Below are positions 18,364-27,364 of a stretch of 46,149 bases of DNA, in pieces. Position 1 is the stretch's first letter. Every line of letters starts with the position of its first letter. The translations under genes were made by a program, and so were the position numbers. Under the pieces are notes generated by a model, which did no database searches, had not been told where the DNA came from, and saw only the letters and a list, made by a program, of their open reading frames with translations. The stretch is from the NCBI GenBank assembly GCA_013791885.1, contig VMSZ01000049.1:1-46149 (forward strand). The letters are read 5' to 3'. This DNA comes from Sulfurimonas sp. GTDB lineage: Bacteria; Campylobacterota; Campylobacteria; Campylobacterales; Sulfurimonadaceae.

Positions 18364-19716
18364 ATGAATTTAAAAGAACTAGAAAACAAAACCATACTTC
18401 TCTTTGGTAAAAGCCGTGCCTTCAGCTCTGAAGAGTTTGAATCGCAGATGCGCCACCATAAAATCACTGTTCTTAAAGAGTACAGCGATGAGGTAGTTTT
18501 AAGTATTGATGGCAGGATGATGACGCCTTATGAGCAAAACGCGAGTGATGATTTGTATGAAAATAAAAACATCAAAAGCATTTCCATAGATGAACTTGAA
18601 CGTGCATTAGCAAAAGAAATTGATGCAGATGTTTTACTTATGAGTCTCAAACTTTCTCATGATAAAGAGCGGCTCAAAGCTTTTATAAAAAACACGATGA
18701 TTAGTGATGAACTCTTTTTCAGACTTCTCAAGATGTACGCATGGGACGGCGAAGATTTTTTTGAAAATGATGACAACCGTGATGTCACAGCAGCACTCAT
18801 TGGACGTTTTTACGAAAATATAGAACGCAACCACAATGTTCAGTACGCAACCTTAGGTTTGATGCATCTTGTAGCCCAGTGCAAGAATGAAAAGCTCATA
18901 GAAACCATTGCTTTACTTGAACCTCTGCAAAAGAGTTTAAACGCCAAGAAAAACAGTGCGAACTTCGCGATTGTCACAGCCATAGCAAAGCATCCTAAAA
19001 CGCCAAAGTCTGTTTTGAAAACGTTTGTAAAAAAAGCAAATACTTACGTGCAGACCTTGATTGCTTTGAGAGAAAATTGCGATGCGATGATGCAAGAACA
19101 ATTGTTCATTGAGTCGGATGAGAACGTGTTAGAGGCACTTTCACGTAATGCTAACTTAGACAAAGCAATTGTTAAACAGCTCCTGAGCAAAGAGAGATTT
19201 GCGAAAAATATAGGGCAATTTATTCGTTTAGATGAAGAGCTTTTTGAACTTTTGTTTGAAAAGTATGCTTTGGTCTTGGCTGCAAATGAGTCACTAACGC
19301 TTGAAATGCAAGAGCGGCTTTACCAAACGCAGAGTGAAGAAGTGAAGGCGATTCTTGGAGCAAACTCTTTGCTTCAAAGAGAGATTATAGAAAAACTCTC
19401 CCAGGAGGAGAGTCAAATCATAAGTTCGGCTTTGTATGCAAACGCACAAACGCCTCATAAAATTTTGCAAGAAGCTTATGCAAACGCAGCCAATCACACA
19501 GCTTTGGCAAAAAATTCAAATACTCCTGAGGAGATTTTACTTTTGCTTGGACAAAGCGAGGAAACGCAGATACTTGCAGCTTTGGCGAAAAATGAAAGCA
19601 CACCCGTTGAAGTTTTGTACCAACTCCAACTCGATAGCAGATTTGAGCGTTTAGTAAAAGAAAACGCAGCCTTTGGCAAACATATACAAACACAAAATAT
19701 AGGTTGGATGGTATAG
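18364..19716 (+). CDS. BRCT-like / leucine-rich-repeat-variant protein
   Basis: 450 residues, no signal peptide or membrane segment. Residues about 6-80 (KTILLFGKSRAFSSEEFESQ, VVLSIDGRMMTPYEQ, SISIDELERAL) have the strand-helix spacing of a BRCT domain; this is a moderate call. From about 195 to 440 the protein is built of helical repeats of the LRV/HEAT type, clearest in ALAKNSNTPEEILLLLGQ and AALAKNESTPVEVLYQL. These scaffolds bind proteins or nucleic acid. The gene immediately precedes, and is probably co-transcribed with, the MoxR ATPase gene. The function is unknown; a substrate adaptor for the ATPase is one idea. It contains four AAACGCAG words within 350 bases. Confidence 0.65.
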   Translation: MNLKELENKTILLFGKSRAFSSEEFESQMRHHKITVLKEYSDEVVLSIDGRMMTPYEQNASDDLYENKNIKSISIDELERALAKEIDADVLLMSLKLSHDKERLKAFIKNTMISDELFFRLLKMYAWDGEDFFENDDNRDVTAALIGRFYENIERNHNVQYATLGLMHLVAQCKNEKLIETIALLEPLQKSLNAKKNSANFAIVTAIAKHPKTPKSVLKTFVKKANTYVQTLIALRENCDAMMQEQLFIESDENVLEALSRNANLDKAIVKQLLSKERFAKNIGQFIRLDEELFELLFEKYALVLAANESLTLEMQERLYQTQSEEVKAILGANSLLQREIIEKLSQEESQIISSALYANAQTPHKILQEAYANAANHTALAKNSNTPEEILLLLGQSEETQILAALAKNESTPVEVLYQLQLDSRFERLVKENAAFGKHIQTQNIGWMV

Positions 19717-19718
19717 CA

Positions 19719-20708
19719 ATGAAAGCATCAGAATTAACACTCACCATAAGCGCACTCGTAGAACAAAAAGTTCCCACATTTCTTTGGGGCGCACCGGGCA
19801 TAGGCAAATCTTCGATTGTTAAACAGATAGCCGATGAAAAAGACATAGGTTTTATAGACCTGCGTTTGTCGCTTATGGACCCGACCGACCTTAAAGGAAT
19901 TCCTTTTTATGACAAAGAGAGCCACACGGCACTGTGGGCGCCGCCTGCGTTTTTGCCAAGCAAGGGCGAGGGAATACTCTTTTTAGATGAACTCAACTCC
20001 GCGCCGCCTTCGGTTCAGGCTTCGGCGTATCAGCTCATTCTTGACCGTAAAGTAGGCGAATACACGCTTCCTGATGGCTGGGCAATTGTAGCCGCCGGGA
20101 ACCGTGAGGGCGACAGAGGTGTAACCTACAGAATGCCCGCTCCTTTGGCAAACAGGTTCGTGCACTTTGAGATGGAAGTGGATGTTGATGACTGGCGTTT
20201 GTGGGCGTACAAAAAAGAGCTTGATTCAAGAATCATTTCTTACATCTCTTACAAGAGTGAACATCTGTTCACATTTGATGCAAAGAGCGAAAATAAGAGC
20301 TTTGCAACGCCTAGAAGCTGGGAGTATGTCAACAGCATTCTTAAGAGCGGGTTGAATGAGAGTTTGGTATTAAACGCAATAAGCGGAGCGGTTGGCAAAG
20401 AGGTGGCTGTGGGCTTTTTGAGTTTTGCAAAAGTTATGAGCAGACTGCCTGACATTGAGTCAATTCTCTCAAGCGCTGAGGGCGATTACCCAGAGGAGAT
20501 AGATGTCCTTTATGCTCTGAGTACGGGGCTTGTCAGCGCTGTTTTAAGAGACAAAGAAAAGCTGGACAATCTGCTCAAATACACGCTAGGTCTCAAGGGC
20601 GAATTTGCCGTGATGATAGTCCAGGATTTACAAAGAAACGGTATCGTAATGGAACATTCAGAAGTTTATAAAGAGTGGGTGAGAAAGTTTATGTATCTCT
20701 TGGAATAA
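19719..20708 (+). CDS. MoxR-type AAA+ ATPase
   Basis: 330 residues from the ATG at 19719 (MKASELTLTI). An in-frame ATG at 19704 overlaps the previous gene and is the alternative. Walker A is WGAPGIGKSSIVKQ (about residues 26-39), Walker B GILFLDELNSAP and sensor 1 VAAGN, all intact. Cytoplasmic MoxR ATPases act as chaperones that remodel or load metal or cofactor into targets, usually together with a von Willebrand A (VWA) protein. Here the likely VWA partner lies 4.2 kb downstream at 24894, beyond a GGDEF-EAL gene and a divergent membrane gene, which is an unusual separation. Confidence 0.88.
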   Translation: MKASELTLTISALVEQKVPTFLWGAPGIGKSSIVKQIADEKDIGFIDLRLSLMDPTDLKGIPFYDKESHTALWAPPAFLPSKGEGILFLDELNSAPPSVQASAYQLILDRKVGEYTLPDGWAIVAAGNREGDRGVTYRMPAPLANRFVHFEMEVDVDDWRLWAYKKELDSRIISYISYKSEHLFTFDAKSENKSFATPRSWEYVNSILKSGLNESLVLNAISGAVGKEVAVGFLSFAKVMSRLPDIESILSSAEGDYPEEIDVLYALSTGLVSAVLRDKEKLDNLLKYTLGLKGEFAVMIVQDLQRNGIVMEHSEVYKEWVRKFMYLLE

Positions 20709-20718
20709 CCAAATCGTG

Positions 20719-20741
20719 ATAAAACTTCATATTAGTTTTAT
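20719..20741 (+). terminator. Weak terminator-like hairpin after the MoxR gene
   Basis: ATAAAACT (20719-20726), loop TCATATT, AGTTTTAT (20734-20741), then TTATATT. A perfect but AT-only stem in the 88-base gap before the next gene. Confidence 0.4.
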
Positions 20742-20796
20742 TTATATTGCTCTACTATGTTCTTAAAATATTTTGTTTTAAAAAAAAGGTTTGTTT

Positions 20797-23700
20797 ATGC
20801 CGTTAAAGCTTGCTTTATTGTTTTTCATGACTTTCTCGTATCTCTTTGGAGCAGAGAAGGTTGCCATAGGTGTTTTAACCTTTAAAAACAAAGCGCAAAC
20901 GCTCAAGCAGTGGGAACCAATGGCACAGTACCTTAACAAAATGAAGCCTGAATACTCTTTTAGCATTGTCCCTTTGAGCCAGCCGGAGATAAATGAGGCT
21001 GTTAAAAATTCTGCAATAAATTTTGTAGTGACACATCCCGGGCACTATGTATATTTGGAAAAAGAATACCGTATCTCACGTATAGCGACTATGATTGAGT
21101 ACAAACACGAGCAGTGGCTTGAGCGTTTTGGAGGGGTAATATTTACGCGTGCAAATCGCGCGGACATAAAAAAGATTGAAGATTTAAAAGGTAAAAAAAT
21201 TGCGGCCACGCAAGCGAGAGGGTTTGGCGGTTACGCAGTGCAAATGTATGAATTTTTTAAAAATAATATTTTTGCGGAGGATTTAGAATTTGCCTTTACA
21301 GGTATGCCGCAGCAAAATGTAGTTAGAGATGTTATCTCAGGTAAGGCAGATGCAGGATTTGTCCGTACGGATGTTCTTGAAACTATGGCACAAAACGAAG
21401 AGCTGGACTTAAACTCCATAAAAATTATCAATCAAAAAAACAGAGTTGATTTTCCGTATATGCTCTCAACAGAACTCTACCCCGGATGGCCGATTGCCCA
21501 GCTTGCAAACCCAAGACAGGATTTATCAAATGAAGTTGTTATCGCTTTGTTGCAGCTCGTTCCTCACAATAATGCGAAAAATGGAGATATAGGCTGGAGC
21601 GCACCGCTTGAATACAGAGATGTTCATGATATATATCAAGTGCTGCGTTTAGCTCCCTACGATAAGGCACGCGGATTTACTATAAACGACATTTATGAAA
21701 AATATCGTTTATATATTTGGACTTCTTTTGTCTTACTGATTTTAATTTTTATCGGCATTGTTATTGAGTTTACTTTGCGCAGAAGATTGTCTTATGAGAG
21801 TCAAAAAAATCAGGCTTTTTTACACTCTTCGGCAGATGGTATTCATATTTTGAATGAAGACGGCAAGCTTGTACAGGTAAGTGACAAGTTCTGTTCAATG
21901 CTTGGATATACCCGTGAAGAGATGACAGATATGAGTGTTTCAGAATGGGATGATGCACTTCCTTTAGAAACTATACAGGCAAACTTACAAAAACTTTCAC
22001 AGAAAAATGAACGGATACAAACACGACACCGTCGTAAAGACGGGACACTCTATGATGTGGAGATAAATCTCAGCGTTATTCATGTGGGTAAAAAAAACTT
22101 GGTGTATTGTTCTGCACGTGATATTACAGAACAGTTACTCAAGGAAGCCCAAAGAGAACTGGCCGCTTTGGTATACGAAAATAGTTCGGATGCAATTTTA
22201 ATCAGTGATTCCGAGGCACATATAGTTAGTCTTAACCCCGCGTTTACATTACTTACGGGCTACTCTTTGGCAGATATAAAAGGGGAAACACCGCATATTC
22301 TCAGTTCCGGCAATCAAAATTCTGAATTTTACCACCAAATGTGGGAATCTCTTTCTATCAGCGGTAATTGGGAAGGAGAAATTGTAGATGTTGATAAAGA
22401 AGGAAATGTCTTTTCAAAGTGGCTTTCTATTCGTACTCTTTTTGACCACCTGAAAAATCCTTACCGTCGTATTGCTATTTTTAGTGAGATTACTGACCAA
22501 AAAGAGGTAAAAAAAGAACTTTGGTATCAAGCGAATTTTGATGGACTGACAGGTCTTTGTAATAGAAAACTTTTTATGTACCGCCTTGAGAAAGAGTTGG
22601 ATGAGATTGGACGAAGCCATAAAAAAATGGCGCTTTTATTTTTAGACTTAGATAATTTTAAAGATATTAATGACACTCTCGGGCATGATAAAGGAGATGT
22701 TTTACTTAAAGAAGCTGCCAACAGAATCAATGTTTGCGTACGTAAAAGTGATGTTGTCTCGCGTTTTGGCGGAGATGAGTTTACAGTTTTACTCACAAAT
22801 ATAGAATCTGCCGATGATGCAGAGAATGTTGCAAATAAGCTTCTGTTTGAATTGTCTCAAAAGTTCATGTTTGATTTGGAAGCATATTTTATTTCAGTTA
22901 GTATTGGTATTACTATGATTCCAAATGATGGTTCCAAAGCCGAAAGCCTTTTGATTAATGCCGATCAGGCAATGTACGAAGCAAAAAATAATGGGCGAAA
23001 CAGATTTCGGTTTTATGAAAATTTCATGCAAGAAAAGATACAAAAACGTATGACCATAGCGCAGACACTTCGTGAAGCAATTAAAGAAAACGAATTTATT
23101 CTTTATTATCAGCCAATCATGCATCTTAGAACAGGAGAAATTCATAAAGCCGAAGCACTCATTCGCTGGCAAAAATCTGACGGCACTATGGTTAGCCCTG
23201 CGGATTTTATTCCTATTGCCGAGGAGAGCGGGTCTATTACTCAAATTGGGGCATGGGTGTTTGAAGAAGCTGTACGACAGGTGCAGTTGTGGAGAAATAA
23301 CTATGTATCAAACTTCCAGATATCGGTCAATAAATCGCCTGTGCAGTTTCGCAATGAAGGAAAACGCTCACTGATTTTGGATTTGATGCAAGCGCACAAC
23401 TTGTCAAATGATGCAATAGTTGTAGAAATAACAGAGGGAATTTTGATGGAACAAACATCTGACGTTCAGAATAAACTTCTTGAGTTTGAGAAAAGAGGAG
23501 TTGGTGTTTCTCTCGATGATTTTGGAACAGGCTATTCATCACTCTCGTATTTGAAAAAATTTGACATTGATTACGTAAAAATTGACCAATCTTTTATTAG
23601 AAATGTGGTTAGCGACTACAATGACCAGGTCTTATGTGAAGCGATTCTTGCCATGGCCCATAAAATGGGCATTTTAGTTATAGCAGAAGGTGTTGAAACG

Positions 23701-23811
23701 CAGGAACAAAAAGAGTATCTGAGCTCCATAGAGTGTGACTACATCCAAGGCTATCTCATCTCAAAACCAATTTCAGCGGAGGAGTTTGAGAAGAAGTTTT
23801 TCTCAAACTAA
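20797..23811 (+). CDS. PhnD-like sensor with PAS-PAS-GGDEF-EAL domains
   Basis: 1004 residues from the ATG at 20797 with AAAGGT upstream; a TTG two codons earlier is a weaker start. Order: signal segment (1-20), a periplasmic PhnD/phosphonate-type substrate-binding domain (about 22-285; KIAATQARGFGGYAVQMYEF, KADAGFVRTDVLE), a membrane segment (about 307-328), two PAS domains (about 340-570), GGDEF with RFGGDEF and an RKSD inhibitory site, then EAL (AEALIRW, VVEITEGIL, DDFGTGYSSLSYL, VKIDQSF, IAEGVET). All phosphodiesterase residues I can check are present, so it probably degrades and may also make cyclic di-GMP. The ligand could be phosphonate, phosphite or another oxyanion; unknown. Confidence 0.9.
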   Translation: MPLKLALLFFMTFSYLFGAEKVAIGVLTFKNKAQTLKQWEPMAQYLNKMKPEYSFSIVPLSQPEINEAVKNSAINFVVTHPGHYVYLEKEYRISRIATMIEYKHEQWLERFGGVIFTRANRADIKKIEDLKGKKIAATQARGFGGYAVQMYEFFKNNIFAEDLEFAFTGMPQQNVVRDVISGKADAGFVRTDVLETMAQNEELDLNSIKIINQKNRVDFPYMLSTELYPGWPIAQLANPRQDLSNEVVIALLQLVPHNNAKNGDIGWSAPLEYRDVHDIYQVLRLAPYDKARGFTINDIYEKYRLYIWTSFVLLILIFIGIVIEFTLRRRLSYESQKNQAFLHSSADGIHILNEDGKLVQVSDKFCSMLGYTREEMTDMSVSEWDDALPLETIQANLQKLSQKNERIQTRHRRKDGTLYDVEINLSVIHVGKKNLVYCSARDITEQLLKEAQRELAALVYENSSDAILISDSEAHIVSLNPAFTLLTGYSLADIKGETPHILSSGNQNSEFYHQMWESLSISGNWEGEIVDVDKEGNVFSKWLSIRTLFDHLKNPYRRIAIFSEITDQKEVKKELWYQANFDGLTGLCNRKLFMYRLEKELDEIGRSHKKMALLFLDLDNFKDINDTLGHDKGDVLLKEAANRINVCVRKSDVVSRFGGDEFTVLLTNIESADDAENVANKLLFELSQKFMFDLEAYFISVSIGITMIPNDGSKAESLLINADQAMYEAKNNGRNRFRFYENFMQEKIQKRMTIAQTLREAIKENEFILYYQPIMHLRTGEIHKAEALIRWQKSDGTMVSPADFIPIAEESGSITQIGAWVFEEAVRQVQLWRNNYVSNFQISVNKSPVQFRNEGKRSLILDLMQAHNLSNDAIVVEITEGILMEQTSDVQNKLLEFEKRGVGVSLDDFGTGYSSLSYLKKFDIDYVKIDQSFIRNVVSDYNDQVLCEAILAMAHKMGILVIAEGVETQEQKEYLSSIECDYIQGYLISKPISAEEFEKKFFSN

Positions 23812-24785
23812 GCTTTTGATGCTTTTTTATTTTCCCAAACAGAATGCAAAAATGCTACCAAAATGAGCCCTATGCCGACAGTTCCAGTTACTGCTTCGCT
23901 GATGTGCATAGTAATTTTCATAAGCATAATTATGGCTAAAATACCTATTGCGTAATGTGCTCCATGTTCGAGATACTGGTATTCTGAGAGTGTTTTGTGT
24001 TCTACGAAGTAAATTGTCAAACTACGTACAAACATCGCTCCTACACCTAAACCTATCATAATAATAAAAATATTGCTTGTCAGTGCAAATGCTCCGATTA
24101 CCCCGTCAAATGAAAAACTTGCATCTAAAACTTCCAAATAGATAAAACCGGCAATACCGCTTTTTACTGTATTGCTTGAGAGAAAATGGTCAACCATACC
24201 AAGCAGAGAATGGAGTAATACACCAAACATAAAGGCCATGACAACACTAAAATTTTGTGTAATTTCTCCAAGTGAAAGCCCCACGATAATGGCAATAATA
24301 AGTTCTATATTTGATACACCGCTAAATCTTTTGAGCATGCGGGAATTTTCTACCATTCCAAACCAGGTGATTTCACGTGCTTCAAAAAAGAAGTCTAAAA
24401 ATACCATAAGCAAGAAGGCACCACCAAAGGCAAAAATAGTTCCCTCCGTACTTTTGAGAATGCTCTCATATGTGGCAGGGTCGTTCATGGCTACATCTAA
24501 GGTCTCTAAAAGACCCATACCGGTTACAATAGCCACAATAGCTAATGGAAAAAGCAAACGCATGCCAAATACGGCAATAGGAATACCAAAAAGAATAAAA
24601 CGTTTTTGCCAGATTGGATCCATTTTTGCAAGGACTTTGGCGTTGACCACAGCATTGTCAAAGGAGAGAGAAATCTCAAGGATAATCAAAAGAAACGTGA
24701 TGTAAATAGCAGCCAAACCGCCGAGATAAAACGAGAGCAAAAGGCCTATAGCCATTATGATAAACGAGCTGTAAAAATAGCGCAT
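23808..24785 (-). CDS. DUF475 / TerC-family integral membrane protein
   Basis: 325 residues, about nine membrane segments. The paired acidic motifs ISLSFDNAVVNAKVL (near residue 40) and DASFSFDGVIGAFAL (near 225) are diagnostic of the TerC/DUF475 superfamily, whose members export or handle divalent metals, notably manganese. It overlaps the stop of the convergent GGDEF-EAL gene by four bases. AAGGA precedes the ATG, and a minus-strand TATAAT lies at 24815-24810. It sits between a MoxR gene and a VWA gene; in tellurite-resistance-type clusters TerC-like and VWA proteins also co-occur, so a link is conceivable but not shown. Confidence 0.85.
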   Translation of the reverse strand: MRYFYSSFIIMAIGLLLSFYLGGLAAIYITFLLIILEISLSFDNAVVNAKVLAKMDPIWQKRFILFGIPIAVFGMRLLFPLAIVAIVTGMGLLETLDVAMNDPATYESILKSTEGTIFAFGGAFLLMVFLDFFFEAREITWFGMVENSRMLKRFSGVSNIELIIAIIVGLSLGEITQNFSVVMAFMFGVLLHSLLGMVDHFLSSNTVKSGIAGFIYLEVLDASFSFDGVIGAFALTSNIFIIMIGLGVGAMFVRSLTIYFVEHKTLSEYQYLEHGAHYAIGILAIIMLMKITMHISEAVTGTVGIGLILVAFLHSVWENKKASKA

Positions 24786-24809
24786 GCGTGTCCTTGAATT
24801 TTTTTTAGA

Positions 24810-24815
24810 ATTATA
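24810..24815 (-). promoter_or_regulatory. Probable -10 box for the DUF475 gene
   Basis: The minus strand reads GCTATAATTC, about 25 bases upstream of the ATG at 24785. Confidence 0.5.
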
Positions 24816-24856
24816 GCGGATGAATAGAACAAAAGTCAGGGCAAATTTTAATTTGT

Positions 24857-24862
24857 TATAAT
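24857..24862 (+). promoter_or_regulatory. Probable -10 box for the VWA gene
   Basis: TATAAT in GTTATAATAG, 31 bases before the TTG start at 24894. The VWA gene therefore seems to have its own promoter and does not depend on the MoxR transcript. One AAACGCAG word (24872) lies in the leader. Confidence 0.5.
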
Positions 24863-24893
24863 AGAAAAACTAAACGCAGACAGGGCTGAACTC

Positions 24894-26057
24894 TTGAATC
24901 CATTGGACAAAAAAATCTCTCAGGCAAAAGCAAAACTTTTGGTTGATTATCCTTATTTTGGAACGCTTGCTTCAAAGTTGGAGCTTGTTTTGAATGACAA
25001 CATAGAGGCCTTTAAAGGTGATGGAAAAAAACTTGAGTACAGCGGTAATTTTTTAGATAACGCAACGATTTCTGAATTGGAATTTATTTTGGCAAACGGG
25101 GCTATGCATGTCTCACTTGCACACGAGAGCCGAAAAAACGGACGCAGCGGGTGGTTGTGGCAGATGGCGACAGACATGGCCATTAACGATATGCTTGTAG
25201 AAAACGGCCTTGATTTGCCTTACGGAGCGCAGTACAGAAAAAGATTTCAGGGGATGTACGCGGAAGAGATTTATGCCGAGCTCAAGTCAGATATGATTCG
25301 CGAAGAGGACAATCTGGAGTATGAAGCAGATGATGCAGGGGATGTTCAAAACAAAGATAACAAACAAAAAAATAAAGAAAATGCAGAGAACCAAACGCAG
25401 TTAAGCCAAGAAGAACAAGAGGCACTGTTTCAAGAAGAACTGCTTCAAGAACAACTCTTAGCCGAGGAAGCAATCTCGCTTTTAGAGAGAGAGTTCAAAA
25501 AAGGGGAAGCTCCTGCGCAGATAGAGCGGTTTTTTAAGATTGATTTTATTGGCAAAATAGACTGGAGAGATGAACTGAAATCTGCTATTGACAGACATTT
25601 TAAAGATGACTACACACTTTTACCTCCGAGTAAAAAACTCATCTCTCAGGGAATTTATCTCCCATCTAATGTGAGTCAGACTTTTAGAATAGTCGTTGCC
25701 ATTGACAGCTCCGGTTCCATAGATGAAATACTGTTGAGTAGTTTTTTGAGTGAAGTGAATTTTTTAATGAGTATGGTAGCAAGGTATCAGATTGAGCTTT
25801 TGGTGTGTGATGAAAAAATTAAACTCCATAAAACTTTTTACAGCGGGGAGGCACTTGAGTGTGAAGTCAAAGGTGGAAGCGGAACCGACTTTCGGCCTGT
25901 GTTTGCGTTTATAGACAAAGAATTTGATGATGTGAAGTTACTTTTATATTTTACAGATTTACAAGGAAACTTCCCACCGCAAGCGCCACAATATGAGGTA
26001 AAGTGGGTGAGCCCAAAAGAAGTAGAAGTTCCTTTTGGCGAGCTAATCCTGCTGTAA
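24894..26057 (+). CDS. VWA protein with DUF2201-type metallopeptidase-like domain
   Basis: 387 residues, starting at TTG (no ATG fits; CAGGG lies upstream and the first residues, KAKLLVDYPYFGTLASKLEL, match the usual family start). Residues about 1-125 form the putative metallopeptidase domain (DUF2201_N), but the expected HExxH is replaced: the sequence is NGAMHVSLAHESR, keeping only the distal histidines. A charged, glutamine-rich linker (about 140-190) leads to a VWA-like domain with an intact MIDAS motif DSSGS (VVAIDSSGSID) and GGSGTDF. Such proteins normally partner with a MoxR ATPase, here the one at 19719. Catalysis is doubtful; a binding role is more likely. Confidence 0.8.
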   Translation: MNPLDKKISQAKAKLLVDYPYFGTLASKLELVLNDNIEAFKGDGKKLEYSGNFLDNATISELEFILANGAMHVSLAHESRKNGRSGWLWQMATDMAINDMLVENGLDLPYGAQYRKRFQGMYAEEIYAELKSDMIREEDNLEYEADDAGDVQNKDNKQKNKENAENQTQLSQEEQEALFQEELLQEQLLAEEAISLLEREFKKGEAPAQIERFFKIDFIGKIDWRDELKSAIDRHFKDDYTLLPPSKKLISQGIYLPSNVSQTFRIVVAIDSSGSIDEILLSSFLSEVNFLMSMVARYQIELLVCDEKIKLHKTFYSGEALECEVKGGSGTDFRPVFAFIDKEFDDVKLLLYFTDLQGNFPPQAPQYEVKWVSPKEVEVPFGELILL

Positions 26058-26064
26058 AAGCTGT

Positions 26065-27312
26065 TTATTCGTAAACAACTCTGTTTCTTCCTTCTTGTTT
26101 GGCCTTGTATAGCATCATATCTGCTTGATTTATGGACTCTTCTAAGCCATCTTCACTATTATGAGAAGCAAGACCTATGGAGATAGAGATAGTTATAGTG
26201 GTGTGAGCATCTATTTTAATGTTTGTATTTTGTACTTCGGCTCTTAATCGCTCAACTACGGGTATTGTTTGACTCATATTTTTGTTTTTAAATACTAAAC
26301 AAAACTCTTCACCGCCAAAACGCGCGATAATGTCGTTATGCTTGAGATTAGATCTTAAAATATCTGCCAGATTTACAATGACTTTATCTCCGGTGTCATG
26401 TCCATAACTGTCATTTATTTTTTTGAAATAATCAATGTCTACTACTGCTACTGTAAAGTGTTCAGCACTCTCTTTTGCTTCAGCCATATATTCGGACATA
26501 TGTTCATAAAAGTATCTGCGATTGTAAAGTCCGGTTAAGTAGTCTCTGTTTGCATAGTTTGTAAGCGCATGGAGGTTCTCAAGTGCCTCAATTGAATTGT
26601 TTATACGACAAGAAAACTCCTCTTTGGAAAAAGGTTTTTTAATAAAATCATTTGCCCCCTGTTTCAAGAAGAGAGCATTCATCTCTTCATCATCATGCAC
26701 AGAAATAGCGATGATGCACAAATCATTTTTGCTAAATATTTTTCTTGTCTCTTTGACAAGTTCAAGTCCGTTCATGACAGGCATATTGTAATCAGTTATC
26801 ATGAGAGAGATGTCCGGATGCGTCTTTAGCATTCCCAGGGCTTCTTCTCCGTGGGCAACAGTATAGACTGTAAAAAAAAGATTCTCTAAAAGTGTGCTCA
26901 TCATTTTTCTGACAACAACAGAGTCATCGACAACTAAAATCTTGTGAGTTTTATTATTTTGAAGTCTTTGAATGCTTTGAATGATGTAATTGATATCTTC
27001 TATACCGCTTTTGTTTACATAGTCAATAATATTCTTTTGCAGTATTTTTTTTCTGAAATTTTTGTCTATATTTCCACTGAGTACGATGACATGCTGACCT
27101 TTAGAGAGAACATAATCAATAATTTCTCCGTTTGGAGCATCTGGAAGATTGATATCTAAAAGTGTTACAAAGTAGGTGTATCTTTGCAAAAAGAGCTTTG
27201 CCTCGGCCATATTAAAGACCACATCAACTTCAAAGGGCAAAGCAGTTTGTAGTTTTTTGGCAATAAGTTTTGCCAAAGTTTTGTTGTCTTCTACTATTAA
27301 AATTCTCTCCAT
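26065..27312 (-). CDS. Response regulator REC-REC-GGDEF (diguanylate cyclase)
   Basis: 415 residues, soluble. The first receiver spans about 1-120 with phospho-acceptor D53 (LLDINLPD); the second spans about 124-240 with D174 (MITDYNMPVMNG) and acidic pair DD at 129-130. The GGDEF domain (about 250-415) has RFGGEEF, so it should be an active cyclase. The position of the usual RxxD inhibitory site reads KHND, so product inhibition is probably absent. Architecture as in PleD, but without proof of the same role. No histidine kinase is adjacent. It is divergent from the helicase gene, and the two -10 boxes overlap. Confidence 0.92.
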   Translation of the reverse strand: MERILIVEDNKTLAKLIAKKLQTALPFEVDVVFNMAEAKLFLQRYTYFVTLLDINLPDAPNGEIIDYVLSKGQHVIVLSGNIDKNFRKKILQKNIIDYVNKSGIEDINYIIQSIQRLQNNKTHKILVVDDSVVVRKMMSTLLENLFFTVYTVAHGEEALGMLKTHPDISLMITDYNMPVMNGLELVKETRKIFSKNDLCIIAISVHDDEEMNALFLKQGANDFIKKPFSKEEFSCRINNSIEALENLHALTNYANRDYLTGLYNRRYFYEHMSEYMAEAKESAEHFTVAVVDIDYFKKINDSYGHDTGDKVIVNLADILRSNLKHNDIIARFGGEEFCLVFKNKNMSQTIPVVERLRAEVQNTNIKIDAHTTITISISIGLASHNSEDGLEESINQADMMLYKAKQEGRNRVVYE

Positions 27313-27350
27313 ACTCTCATACCCGCTTTTGATTCTTTTTGGGATATTTT

Positions 27351-27358
27351 ACTATAAT
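27351..27358. promoter_or_regulatory. Overlapping divergent -10 boxes
   Basis: ACTATAAT reads TATAAT on the plus strand (27353-27358, six bases before the helicase ATG at 27365) and TATAGT on the minus strand (27356-27351, for the response regulator starting at 27312). Simultaneous polymerase binding looks impossible, implying mutually exclusive firing. Confidence 0.5.
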
Positions 27359-27364
27359 CGGATT

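Noticed and set aside
20797-24785. The GGDEF-EAL and DUF475 genes as a recent insertion lacking the AAACGCAG word
   Set aside because: At first I saw no copy of the word there, but a second pass found copies at 21643 and 23696 (plus AAACGCAT at 24556), so the depletion is not convincing.
27176-27364. N-terminal extension of the Pif1-like helicase
   Set aside because: It overlaps the divergent regulator gene and its promoter, has no ribosome site, and the family starts near MDYL with the Walker A close behind.
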